Source: Ceratobasidium sp. AG-K
Lineage: Eukaryota; Basidiomycota; Agaricomycetes; Cantharellales; Ceratobasidiaceae
Direction: 5' to 3'
Length of the DNA stretch: 64,000 bases
Assembly (NCBI GenBank): GCA_037039685.1
Contig: JAWNGF010000001.1
Coordinates: 7,440,001-7,504,000 of the forward strand
The notes under the pieces were generated by a model. It had not been told where the DNA came from. It saw nothing but the letters and a program-made list of their open reading frames with translations, and made no database searches. This document shows positions 43,477-54,214 of the stretch, piece after piece. Every line of letters begins with the position of its first letter. The first letter of the stretch is position 1. Made by a program: the position numbers and the translations under genes.

Positions 43477-43598
43477 GAGAGCCAGTGGGTGTGTTCATGG
43501 GAGTGGCAAGACAGTTGATGGCCATCTCCACAAAATTATAAAATTTCTTGGCTTGATTGAGGAGCTGGTAGTATACAGCCCTCTTGGATTTCGGAAGG
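43477..43598 (-). other. Short open coding-like fragment between B and D
   Basis: On the minus strand this reads as 39 clean codons (KRAVYYQLLNQAKKFYNFV, then NCLATPMNTPTGS). It lies between the 5' LTR of B and the 3' LTR of D. It is probably host sequence into which both inserted, perhaps more of element E, but I cannot match it to any other ORF here. Confidence 0.35.
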
Positions 43599-44015
43599 TG
43601 TCCCGACTTGGATCAATTAGGTATCTTTAAAGGTTAAGGGGTTTGACTTACACAAGTCTTAGAACCCAAGGAATAGTGATAGTAAAGAGGATTTGATTGG
43701 ACAAGTCCTAGTGGAGAGGAGGTCAAGCCTTGTCATTAACCGGCTTGACCTCTGGGTTTATATACGTGAGGGATCAGTGCCACGTCACTATCTATCAGTG
43801 TGAGAAAACCAAGTACAACCGATGATAAGCAAGATAAGAGGTATGACTCAACATTCTGGAAGTTCCGGAAGCAATCACCAATATCAAATGAAAAGACAAA
43901 TACCTCACATGATACAAGTTAAGCACCAGAGGACATTTGTACCAAAAAAGGAAAGTGTTCGGCAAAAAAAATATAAAATCAGAATAAAATGTCTGAGCTT
44001 AGTCAGCTCATGACA
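43599..44015 (-). repeat. 3' LTR of element D
   Basis: TGTCCCGACTTGG...GCTCATGACA on plus, 417 bp; the reverse complement of the F LTR with scattered differences. Confidence 0.9.
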
Positions 44016-44025
44016 TTACCCCCTC

Positions 44026-47000
44026 CTAAGGGCCTGGCGCAGTGGGGTGGAGTTTGTGAAATTTATCCACTAGTTCAGGAGCATTCTTGAGGTCCTGCTT
44101 TGTTTGCCAAGAATTATCTGCATGAGAGTATCCTTTCCATTTGATGTAATAGTGAAGTTGACAGCAAATTTTCTTGGAATTGGGATCTCTTCAACCTCCC
44201 ACTCTTCTTCTCCTTCTTGTGTGACAATAGGGGGTGGTTGAGCAGGTTTGCGACCATGGGGATCAGAGTGAAATTTCTTGAGCAACATAACATGGAAGAC
44301 AGGATGGATCTTCATTGACTTTGGTAATTCCAGTCTAAAGCCGTGAGTCCCTATTTTTTCCAGTACTTTGTAAGGGCCTAAACCTTTGTGAGAGAGTTTT
44401 ACTGAAGGTCTGTCTGTGGATATGTTTTGATGATTAAGCCAGACTTTATCTCCAGGGTTTATTTCTTCTGGTTCTTTGGCTCCTTTATCAAAGTAGTGTT
44501 TGTAGGATTGGTTTGCTAGGATGAGAGCGGCTTTGACTTCGTCGTATCCTTTCAACAGGAATTCTGCATGGGCATCAGCTTCAGGAACAGTATAGTCTGA
44601 TTCTTCCCCAATGTTCATTCTAGGGTTGAATCCTTGACAGATCTGGAAAGGGGTTTTGCCAGTGGATGCCTGGATTCCATTGTTGTAAGCAAACTCTGCC
44701 ATAGGGAGTAGCGCTACCCAGTTGTTTTGCCTATGGTTGACAAAAGCCCTGATAAAGATTTCGACAACTTGGTTTGCTCGTCCTGACTGTCTGTCTGTCC
44801 TTGGATGATAGGCTGTGCTGAAGGTGGGTTTTACGTTCAACCATTTGTATAGATGCCTAATGAACTTTGAGTTGAAGGTGGATCCTCTGTCCAAGACTGT
44901 TGCTTTTGGGGTGCCATGAAGTTTCCAGATGTTTGCAACAAAGATATTGGCTATGTCTACTGCTGTAGCCATTGATTTGCAAGGGAGATAATGTGCCATC
45001 TTGGAGAAACAATCTACCACTGTTAAGATTGCATCATATCCTTCTGACTCTGGGAGCCCTACAATCATGTCATAGGAGATCTCCTCCCACAGTCTCTCAG
45101 GAATGTGCAAAGGATGCAGTAGTCCTGTGGGGAGTTGGTTTGATGGTTTAACTTGAATGCATGTTTTGCAGTGTGACACATAAGAGTTAACGAACTTCTT
45201 CATGGTTGGCCAGTAATAAGTTCTTGTGACCAATTCCAAAGTTCTTGCTTGTCCAGGGTGCCCCGCTGTAATATTGTCATGGTGCAATTCCAATATCAGA
45301 TTTCTGATGGTTTCATCCTTGGGGACAAAGATCTTTCCTTTGAACATTAGGAGTCCTTCTCTGTATTCCCAATCTTTGACTTTTTCTCCATTTCTCAGCT
45401 TATTGTGAGCTTCATCTAATCTGGGATCTTTGAGGATTGCTTCTTTGATTAGATCATTAATCTCCTGGTCAGGGGTAATAGCTGAAATAAAAATGTCTGG
45501 TTTGAGGAGAACTTGGTTCTCTACCCCCCCCCCCCAAAGGTTCTAAGTTGTATTGCCTTGAGAGAATGTCTGCTTTTTTATTCTGGCTTCCTGGCCTATA
45601 CATGATCTGGAAGTTGAAGTCTACCAAAAAGTTCATCCAGCGAATTTGGCATTGGTTCAGTTGTTTGGATGATGAGAAGTATTCCAAGTTCTTGTGATCT
45701 GTTATGACTTGAATGGCTTTTTCTGTGCCTTGAAGTAAGTGTTGCCATTCTTTGAAGGCTCTAATAATTGCCAATAGTTCTTTGTCAAAAATATTGTAGT
45801 TTCATTCAGCTGGATTTAGCGATTTAGAAAGGAAAGCCACTGGGTGTAATTTCCCTTCTCCATCTTTTTGAAATAAAACTGCTCCTGTGGCAAACCCTGA
45901 CGCGTCTGTTTCAAGGAAAAACTCCTTATTTTGATTGAGTTGCATCATTACAGGTGCCACCTTAAGAGCTTCCTTTAGTGCATTCATGGCATCTTGTTCT
46001 TTGCTTGTCCATTGCCACTTTTGATCCTTCTTGAGTAGGTTGTATAGGGGTCTGGCTTTGCCGGCAAAGTCTTGAATGAATCTTTGATAGAAATTGACCA
46101 ATCCTAGGAACTCTTGGACTTGTTTAACGTTCTTTGGAGCTTTCCAATTCATAGCCGCCATGACTTTTTCCTGATCTGTTTCGATTCCTTTATTGGAAAT
46201 GACTAGTCCTACCCAATCCAGTTTGGTTTGGTGGAACTTGCATTTCCTCAGTTTCGCAATTAACTTGTGTTCCCTTAGTCTTCTTAGCACCTCTTTTACA
46301 TGTCCTGGATGGTCTTCGACTTGTTTGGAAAAAATGAAGATGTCATCGATGTATATGAGCACAAAGACCCCCATAATGTCTCTGAATATAGAGTTCATTA
46401 GAGACTGGAAACTTGATGGGGCGTTTTTGAGACCAAAGGGCATGACTTTCCATTCATACATGCCATACTGAGTTTTGAAGGCTGTTTTCCATTTGTGCCC
46501 TCTCGCTATTTGGGTTTGATGAAATCCTTGTGTCAAGTCTAGAGTGGTACCAATGACAAATCCTTCCAGGGCTCTTAACCATTGATCCAGTAGAGGGATT
46601 CCACTCGCATTGAATTTGCACAGCAAATTTACATATCTATAGTCAATGCAAAAACGTAGTTTTGGGTTGTTTGGATCTTCTGGATGGGGCTTTTTGACAA
46701 ATAGTACCGGTGATGCTAAAGGAGACTTGGAAATTTGGATGTGTCCCCTCCGAATGAGGGTTTCTAGTACTTTCTTCATTTCTTTGTCTTCAGCTGGGGA
46801 CGTTTTGTAAATAGGGCCATGCTTTAGTTTGGCTTCTGGTAGAAGATCCAATGTGATGTCAGTTGATCTATGGGGTGGGAGTTCTTCCAATCTGGATTCA
46901 TCAAATACATCTGCGAACTCCTGATATTCTTCGGGTAAAATAGTTTCAGCTGCAATTTGAAGTGTGGATGGGACTTCTAGGCAGTTCTTTGAGCAAAACT

Positions 47001-47487
47001 TGCTCGTGTAAGCAATTGTCCTATTTTTCCAATTAATTTGTGGGTTATGTTTCTTGAGCCATGACATCCCAAGTACAATGGGGTGTCTTCCAATGTTTGT
47101 GACGTGACATTCTATTTTGCTGGAATGTGTTCCCATGACAAGTTTAAATTTTGTATAGTGGGTGACTTTTCCCAACAAAACTTCTTGTCTGTCTATAACT
47201 CGCAGAGTCTTTGGTTTTTCATTTTGAAAAAGGGGAAGGTTTGCTTCTTTTGCTAGGGAAGGGTTGATGAAGCAGGATGTTGCACCGCAATCAAGTAGTG
47301 CTTGTCCAGAGAACTTTTTTGATTTGTTAACTGACTTAGAATCAGGAGCCGTAGCTAGTGGATGAGTGGTGAAATCAAGGTATAATTGGTTTGCATTTGA
47401 TATTGACATGATTTCTAGTTCATCCATATTACTAGCTAATATGTCACCAAGTACTTGGCTCCTTAATAAGCCTTGGTGAGGTCTTTT
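44026..47487 (-). pseudogene. Pol of element D, broken
   Basis: Same domain order as F pol. Breaks: TGA at 45802-45804 where F has CGA (AERNYD to AE*NYN); a run of 12 C at about 45524-45535 where F has 8 G, shifting the frame; and a frameshift at the start of the chromodomain near 44190. Many substitutions against F are CpG changes (for example VVDRF to VVDCF, CIRIK to CIQVK). RT YIDDIFIFS and the upstream protease (ALLDCGATSCFINP) are intact. Confidence 0.87.
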
Positions 47488-47490
47488 CCC
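47484..47490 (-). promoter_or_regulatory. -1 frameshift heptamer G GGA AAA (gag/pol, element D)
   Basis: Minus-strand gag codons TTG GGA AAA GAC, the same phase and place as in F. Confidence 0.7.
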
Positions 47491-48300
47491 AACTCAATGC
47501 CTGAAGAAATTTCTTCAATCTGGGCTTCAAACCCTGAGGCTGTATTCCTGGAAGGACAGACTCTTGCTGAGTGTCCCTTGCCGCCACAGGTAAAGCAAAT
47601 CATGGGTGCCTTTCCTTTGCCATCAATATCCATTGCATTGGGGTCTTTGGCAGGAGTGGGTGTCTTGGGCGTTTGGGTTGTGGGAGTGGTGAAGGTAGTG
47701 GTTCTGGTGTCTTTCTGAATTGCTCCAAACAGAACATTTCCTTTAGTTCTGTCATCCCAGGAGATCTGTGGAACTGCTTGGCCTTTTGCGTTCCTGGAAA
47801 TACTTGAGATTTTTCCATATTGCACCCCCCCTGTAGGTTTTGACATGAAGACACGATTGTTTACATTGAACCTTTGACCTAGTGAGGTGTTTGCAGTGTT
47901 TGTGGTCGCCTTGGGTGTAGCTTGTTTTAAGGTGCTGGCTTGTAGGCTTTGAACCTTTTTTGGTGCATTAATGGCATTCATTGTGGAGTCAATTTCCAGG
48001 GCTCATTCGCAAACTTGGTTAAATGTCCTGGTTGCTTCATGGGGTTTGAAATTTTGTGATACCATGGCCATCTTGATTTCATCTTTAAGACCGTCATAGA
48101 AATCATCACAAAGTACTTGATCAGTGTACCCCAGTACCAACAAATAAGTGACAAAATCCTGTAGGTAATCTTGAACGGAATTCTTCTGGACCAACTTTTT
48201 GTATAGTTGTCTATATCGGTCGATTTTGTGGACGTCACCGAACCTAGCTTGCATTTTGTTCCAGAATTCATCTATGTCATGTAGCCAATTAGTTGCTCCT

Positions 48301-49569
48301 TGTTATGGATACTGACTTCCATTGGTATCTATACTTAGTCTAAACTCACTATACCCAAGGATCGGAAAATGTACAAAATATGTCTTGTTTTGTATCGCCG
48401 GTAACGAATGTGTTTCGACTTGCATTGTATATACGAAGATGCGAATCGATACTTCTGATGTTTCTCTATCAGTCGTGACCTTCAGCAACTTGAACGACTC
48501 GGAATTCATTAAGTTACAAATTGTTTAAGTTTAATCAATTTGTACCTTCGTGAAATACAAGTATTTCTGGTATATCGTCCGACTTGCCGAACCGATCGAT
48601 TTGATTTCTTTTGCGCTCACTAACGCACAGCCTCGCACATGTATCGGCGGAGTTTCAGGTATTTCCGTACAGCGGCTTCGGAGATATTCTCTTATCAGTG
48701 TTCAAATATCGATAGCCACATGATCCACACTTTGAACACAGCATATCTCCACAACTACTGCATGGAATTCCACGATCAGACTTGCGTTGGAGTCGCACTG
48801 CCTTGCTCTATTTTTGTAGATAGTCTCTATTCTGTAGTTTCCGTGTTCTGGAAAGCTCTTGCAGAACGGCCACATGCATAGCCACACTATGTATGGAGTT
48901 TGTACCTTTAATATGCACTTTGAGCAGCACTGCATGATCTAACTATAGCTACAGAGCTATTCTTAGGCTACTCCACACTACCTAGTGGCCTGGAAATTCT
49001 AGTTAGAATATGTGCACTTGAGTATTCATACCTGTGCACTCTAAGGTATATAAACTGGCCTCTGAGAGCCTCCAAAGGACACCTCTCAATTTACTTTCAA
49101 TACATCTTTACCAAGTTTATCACTTGTGTGACAGCTTTACAGCTTATTCTACAACCTAAAGCAGTTCTCCCAATAACACTCCTTAATTGTTGAGTTTAAC
49201 TCCAATTAAGTTGCAGTTGAGGTTGAGATAACTTTAAGAGTTCTACAGTAAGCACTAAGCACTGCACTACAGATACTTGTGTTAGAGAAGTATATTAAGT
49301 ATTAACTTGATTCTAGCAATCAGGGGGGATATCTTAAATACAACTCATAGGGGACCTTGCCTTGTAGCATTGCTCAAACAGTTGTAGCTTAAGTGTACCT
49401 CTACAGTTAAGAAAGATATATTGTCTTTAGTAACAAATACTGTTAGTAATAGCATATTAGTGCCCTCTGAAGATCTATTAAAGTTTACTTTACCCTCTGG
49501 CTCCATAAAGTTGTGATACAGACAAAGTATATTCTATACTTTAGGATATATTTACACTGAACCATAACA
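48301..49569. mobile_element. 1269 bp TG...CA element with CTCCT target duplication (long solo LTR or non-autonomous element)
   Basis: The ends are TGTTATGG...CCATAACA. The 5 bp duplication CTCCT is perfect (48296-48300, 49570-49574). The interior has no credible gene. A TATATAAACTGG box at about 49047 is followed by sequence typical of an LTR leader. It is too long for the LTR families seen here, and no copy of its internal region is in the window. Confidence 0.85.
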
Positions 49570-50106
49570 CTCCTCTTCTTGCCGTGTCTACATCAATTCC
49601 AGGTTGCATCCATACATAAGCAGGCCCTTTGCAATACCCCATAATATAAGTAATTTTTTGTTCTGTGGTTGCTTGCAGGGATGTATGGTTTATGTACAAA
49701 GTACATTGCAATTTAAACTCATTGAATTTGTCTACATCTCCAGAGAATTCTTCTGGGGGATGCATTTTGAGTTTGTATCCTGGAGTAGTGGTTGATGCAG
49801 TCTTGGAGGGTGTTGCTCCTAGGTTTGCTAGTGATTGAGATACCGCAGTTATTAATTGGTGTAGAGGTGCAATCTGTGAGGTTTGATTTTGGATTGCCAT
49901 GACGTCCACAACAGTGTTGTCAATTCCTTGTTCTAGCATGGTAGTGATGCTATTCAAGGCATTGATGTGGCCGTTTATCTTTTGCACCTCATCTATTAGA
50001 GCATTGATTGCGTGTGCAACTACATTGGGTGGGGATGTTTCCAATATTTGAGTGAACCCTCCTTGACTTGGTGATTGGGCTCTAGACATGTTGGAGCAGG
50101 GAGAAG

Positions 50107-50840
50107 TGTGAATTTATTGGGAGCCCAAACCATACAGAATATTGCAAATCCTTCTGCAAACTCGTCTATCTTTAATGACATGTGAACTTCTTAGAAACAC
50201 CAATTCAAGATTTTCATCCTCCAGAAACAATGCGTTAATCACTCCTAGTTTGTTGTACTGTTTGTATATGTAGTTACAATGAACGTCTTCAATAAAGAGT
50301 GATAGGGATTCTAGCCTGAGCTGTTCCCTGTGTTGTTCCTGTGTGGGTCAAGGTCTTGGTCCCACTGAAAAGGGTTGGGGGTGATGGTGTTAAGATGATT
50401 TAGAAGGCGGTAATCCTGGTTAATAGGAATACGCACTTCTGATGCGAGGGGGCAGTATCTGCTCTTGATTTTGTCTTTGAGGGTCTCAATGGTGCGCCAC
50501 TGACGTTTGTTGTTGTTGATGAGATTTTCGACCTTTTGAGTATGTTTTTCTTGGATTTTAATGAGTTGGTTGCAGTTTTCAATCAGGACACGGATTTGTT
50601 CTTGTAGGCGCTCAACTTTGGTGTTAGTGTCAGCAAGGTTTATGCTTCGGACACAGTCTTGATCGGCTTGTTGTTTGTTTGTGTTCTCGATGTTGATTTC
50701 AATGAATTCAAGCCTTGAGTGAAGCACTTGGTAATTGGCTTCAAATTGATTGTAATTTTTGTTGTTTCTTGTATGCTCAACCCTTAGTTCCTCTGCTTGT
50801 TCGACCTGATCTTCTTCTAGTACTTCAATTTGACTGTTTA
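50107..50840 (-). pseudogene. Upstream coiled-coil ORF of element D (two frames)
   Basis: The minus-strand frame ending at 50311 (LHSRLEFIEINIENTNKQQ, VERLQEQIRVLIENC, RQWRTIETLKDKIK) and a second, -1-shifted frame to 50107 (REQLRLESLSLFIEDVH, LEDENLELVFLRS) match the two ORFs of F. The gene is split by G. Its upstream part in 63566-64000 stays in frame (LKDFVLDLDSKVNKLNSQIE once one GTTTA is removed), where F carries TGA. Confidence 0.65.
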
Positions 50841-51123
50841 TGTTGTGAGCTAGCTCTCTCCATTGGACTTGTCTGTTGCCTTGCCCACCTATGTGCCCTT
50901 TCTGCTTTGCATTTCTGTTTCTGTTTGCCGCGTTGCCACCTTCTTGTGGTTATTTCTGTTACATTGTGTAACGCGGCTGTGCTTTGTACGAGTCATGTCT
51001 GTTCATACAGCATGACTCACATGGACACTCCTGACTGGCTGTTATGTATGACTCGTGCGGCTGCGCCTTGTATGACTCAGTCGTTTTCTGTCTATATATA
51101 GAGGACCAACAAGCCTGGCAGCC
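50841..51123 (+). repeat. 5' LTR of element G, left part
   Basis: TGTTGTGAGC start, interrupted after CAGCC by element F. It continues at 58079. Confidence 0.92.
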
Positions 51124-51538
51124 TGTCATGAGCTGACTAAGCTCAGACATTTAATTCCGATTTTATATCTTTTTTTCCGAACACTTTCCTTTTTTGGTAC
51201 AAATGTCCTCTGGCGCTTAAACTTGTATCATGTGATGTATTTGTCTTTTCATTTGATATTGGTGATGCTTCCGGAACTTCCAGAATATCAAGTCATGTCT
51301 CTTATCTCGCTTATCATTGGTTGTACTCGGCTTTCCCACACTGATAAATGATGACGTGGCACGGTTCTCTCATGTATATAAACCCAGAGGTCAAGCCGGT
51401 TAACGACAAGGCTTGACCTCCTCTCCACTAGGACTTGCTCAATCAAATCCTCTAACTATCACTATTCCCTGGGTTCTAAGACTTGTCTAAGTCAAACCCC
51501 TTAACCTTATATATACCTAATTTACCCAAGTCGGGACA
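51124..51538 (+). repeat. 5' LTR of element F
   Basis: 415 bp. A TATATAAACCC box lies near 51373. Confidence 0.93.
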
Positions 51539-52126
51539 TTAGGTCAAGCCTTAAAAAAAGCATCAGCCTCAAAGCTCCTGCTTTTTCCACCAAGTAGATA
51601 GAACGTACACGGGAAAACGGGCATAGTACAACGGACAAAGAGCTATACTTGATATAGACCAGTAGTCCCACGTCGCTATACGCTGTCAGTGAACCCAATC
51701 GTTATCCTCTTTCGGGTCATAGCGGCTTTAGTCAGCTAAATACACCCTCACTCTGTTATACACTGTCGCTATCACGCCCGCCCAAGGCTGTTGATAACTG
51801 ATAAGATCAGATAAGGAGTATATAAAGCAAAAGCTTAGCGTCTAGCACCCTTCACATCCAAATCAACATCTCAAGGAAGCCAGATCCTCTCAAGCGAAAC
51901 TGGAAAGTGGTCGGAGCACCACCCAAGTTAACACTCTTATCCATCAAGAACCACATCAACCCGTCGTTTCCATCAGTACGCACTAAAAAGGAACTAATTA
52001 GTAACTAACTAATTAACCTTAAAAGTGTTCCCCGCATTTTTTAGCCTCTGCGAAGCAGTCTTTAGACTAAAGGACTTCGTACTTGATCTAGACACCAAAG
52101 TCAACGAATTAAACAGTTGAATCGAA
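51539..52126 (+). other. Long leader of element F
   Basis: About 590 nt without a start-to-stop gene. It contains a GT...AG pair (GTACGC at about 51975 to TTTTTTAG near 52044, with CTAAC branch-like sequences) that could be a leader intron. The frame of the downstream ORF is open after this acceptor in element D. Confidence 0.4.
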
Positions 52127-52639
52127 GTGCTAGAAGAAGATCAAGTTGAACAAGCAGAGGATTTAAGGGTCGAACGTACCAGAAACGACGAAAACCACAA
52201 TCAACTCGAAGCCGATTATCAATCCCTCCATTCAAGGCTCGAGTTCATCGAAATTAACCTCGACAATACAAATAAGCAACAAGCTGATCAAGATCGTGTC
52301 CAAAGCATAAATCTAGCGGACACTAATATCGAAGTCGAGCGATTGCAAGAACAAACCCGTGTCTTGATCGAAAACTGCGACCAACTTATAAAAATCCAAG
52401 AAAAACACACTCGAAAGGTCGAAAATCTCATCAGCAACAACAAACGTCAGTGGCGTACTATCGAAACCCTTAAAGACAAAATCAAGGGCAAATACTGTCA
52501 TCAAGCAGCAGAAGTGCGTATTCCTATCAATCAGGATTATCGCCTTCTAAATCACCTTAATACTATCGCACCCAACCCTTTTCAGTGGGACCAAGACCTC
52601 GACTCACACAGGAACAACACAGGGAACAACTTAGACTAG
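52127..52639 (+). CDS. Upstream ORF (ORF0a) of element F, coiled coil
   Basis: About 170 codons with no known domain. Strong heptad character (LEEDQVEQAEDLRVERTRN, LHSRLEFIEINLDNTNKQQ, VERLQEQTRVLIENCDQLI, RQWRTIETLKDKIKG) predicts a long coiled coil. It has no ATG at its 5' end; a TGA (52115-52117, where D has CAA) sits just upstream, so in F the true 5' part is cut off or is reached by splicing. It overlaps ORF0b by 55 nt and is conserved in element D. Position before gag is unusual for a Gypsy element. It may be a structural or RNA-binding factor, but that is inference. Confidence 0.6.
   Translation: MLEEDQVEQAEDLRVERTRNDENHNQLEADYQSLHSRLEFIEINLDNTNKQQADQDRVQSINLADTNIEVERLQEQTRVLIENCDQLIKIQEKHTRKVENLISNNKRQWRTIETLKDKIKGKYCHQAAEVRIPINQDYRLLNHLNTIAPNPFQWDQDLDSHRNNTGNNLD
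52576..52582 (+). promoter_or_regulatory. -1 frameshift heptamer C CCT TTT (ORF0a to ORF0b, element F)
   Basis: ORF0a codons read AAC CCT TTT CAG, so the heptamer is in phase. The -1 frame is open from it through ORF0b. The same heptamer in the same phase is present in element D at about 50368-50374 on minus. Confidence 0.55.
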
Positions 52640-52836
52640 AGTCCCTAAGACTCTTTATTGAAGACGTTCATCGTAACTACATATACGAACAGTACGACGA
52701 ACTAGGTCAAATCAACACGTTGTTCCTGGAAGACGAAAATCTTGAATTGATATTTTTGAGAAGCTTGCGCATCATTAAAGACAGAAGGGTTCGAAGAAGG
52801 ATCCGTGATATTTTGTACGGTCTGGGATCCCAATAA
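52585..52836 (+). CDS. Upstream ORF (ORF0b) of element F, reached by -1 frameshift
   Basis: 84 codons in the -1 frame after ORF0a, with no ATG at the start. Sequence is charged and helical (REQLRLESLRLFIEDVHRN, LEDENLELIFLRSLRIIKD, RRRIRDILYGLGSQ). It ends 25 nt before the gag ATG. Element D keeps this frame open with the same stop position and only conservative changes, so it is probably translated as an extension of ORF0a. Function unknown. Confidence 0.55.
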   Translation: MGPRPRLTQEQHREQLRLESLRLFIEDVHRNYIYEQYDELGQINTLFLEDENLELIFLRSLRIIKDRRVRRRIRDILYGLGSQ

Positions 52837-52861
52837 ATCTACCTCTTTTCCCCACTCCGAT

Positions 52862-54214
52862 ATGTCAAGAGCCCCATCACCTAGTCAAGGGGGATTTACC
52901 CAAATCTCAGCAACATCCGGACCCGAGGTAGTTGCACATGCAATCAATGCCTTAATAGACGAAGTGCGAAAAATTAACGGTCATATTAATGCCTTAAATG
53001 GTATCACCTCTACCCTAGAACAGGGAATCAACAATAACATTGCAGATATCCACGCAATTCAAAATCAAACTGCACAAATTGCACCCCTTCACCAATTAAT
53101 GAATGCAGTATCTCAGTCACTTGCAAACCTAGGGGCAACACCCTCCACCACCACGTCAACAACCACCCCAGGATACAAACTCAAAATGCATCCCCCAGAA
53201 GAATTTTCTGGAGATGTAGATAAATTTGACGAGTTTAAGTCGCAATGTACCTTGTACATAAATCATACGTTGCCACAAGCAACCACAGAACAAAAAATCA
53301 CTTATATCATGGGTTATTGCAAGGGGCCTGCCTATGTATGGATGCAACCTGGAATTGATGTAGACACAGCAAGAAGGGGAGCAACAAATTGGCTACACGA
53401 CATGGATGAATTCTGGAACGAAATGCAAGCTAGGTTTGGCGATGTTCACAAGATCGACCGATATAGACAATTATACAAGAAATTGATCCAGAAGAACTCT
53501 GTCCAAGATTATCTACGAGACTTCATCACTTATTCATCGGTACTCGGGTACACTGATCGAGTACTTCGTGATGATTTCTATGACGGTCTTAAGGATGAAA
53601 TCAAGATGGCCATGGTGTCACAGAACTTTAAACCCCACGAAGTGACAAGGACATTCAACCAAGTTTGCGAAAGAGCCCTGGAAATTGACTCCACAATGAA
53701 TGCTATTAACGCACCAAAGAAGTTGCAAAGCTCACAAACCACCACTTCGAAACAAAGTACTTCCAAGACAACCACAAGTACTCCAAACGCCTCACTAGGT
53801 CAATGATTCAATGTAAACGATCGAGTCTTTATGTCAAAACCTACAGGGGGGGTGCAATACGGCAAAATCTCAAGCATTACCCGAAACGCCAAGGGCCGTC
53901 CAGTTCCACAGATCTCCTGGGATGATGGGACAAAAGGAAATGTCCCTTTTGGAGCAATTCAAAGAGACACCCGAACCAGTAACCTCAACGCTCCTACCAT
54001 CCAAACACCCAAACCGTCCACTCCTGCTAAAGACCCTAATGCAATGGATCTTGATGGAAAAGGAAAAGGACCAATGATCTGCTTCACCTGCGGCGGCAAG
54101 GGACACTCAGCAAGAGTCTGTCCTTCCAAGAACACAGCGTCAGGGTTTGAAGCTCAGATTGAAGAAATCTCTTCAGACATCGAATCGGGAAAAGACGTCA
54201 CCGAGGCTTATTAA
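52862..54214 (+). pseudogene. Gag of element F, one in-frame TGA
   Basis: Frame from ATG 52862 to TAA 54214 (450 codons) with a single TGA at 53804-53806 (SLGQ*FNVND; element D has SLGQRFNVNN). N-terminal helices (EVVAHAINALIDEVRKINGH), the Gag domain (MHPPEEFSGDVDKFDEFK, WNEMQARFGDVHKIDRYRQL, DDFYDGLKDEIKMAM), a basic SH3-like segment (VQYGKISSITRNAKGRPV) and a CCHC knuckle (CFTCGGKGHSARVC). The TGA makes this copy non-autonomous unless it is read through. Confidence 0.88.

Larger units (their letters stand above)
47463..50089 (-). pseudogene. Gag of element D, split by an insertion
   Basis: Coding parts are 50089-49570 and 48300-47463. The 1269 bp insertion lies between RRG and ATNWLHD, and one CTCCT copy restores the frame. 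A further TGA interrupts CE*ALEID near 48002, where F has an Arg codon. The CCHC knuckle (CFTCGGKGHSARVC) is intact. Confidence 0.85.

Noticed and set aside
48639..48935. Small ORFs on both strands inside the 1269 bp element
   Set aside because: Short, overlapping, no domain; expected by chance in this AT-rich sequence.
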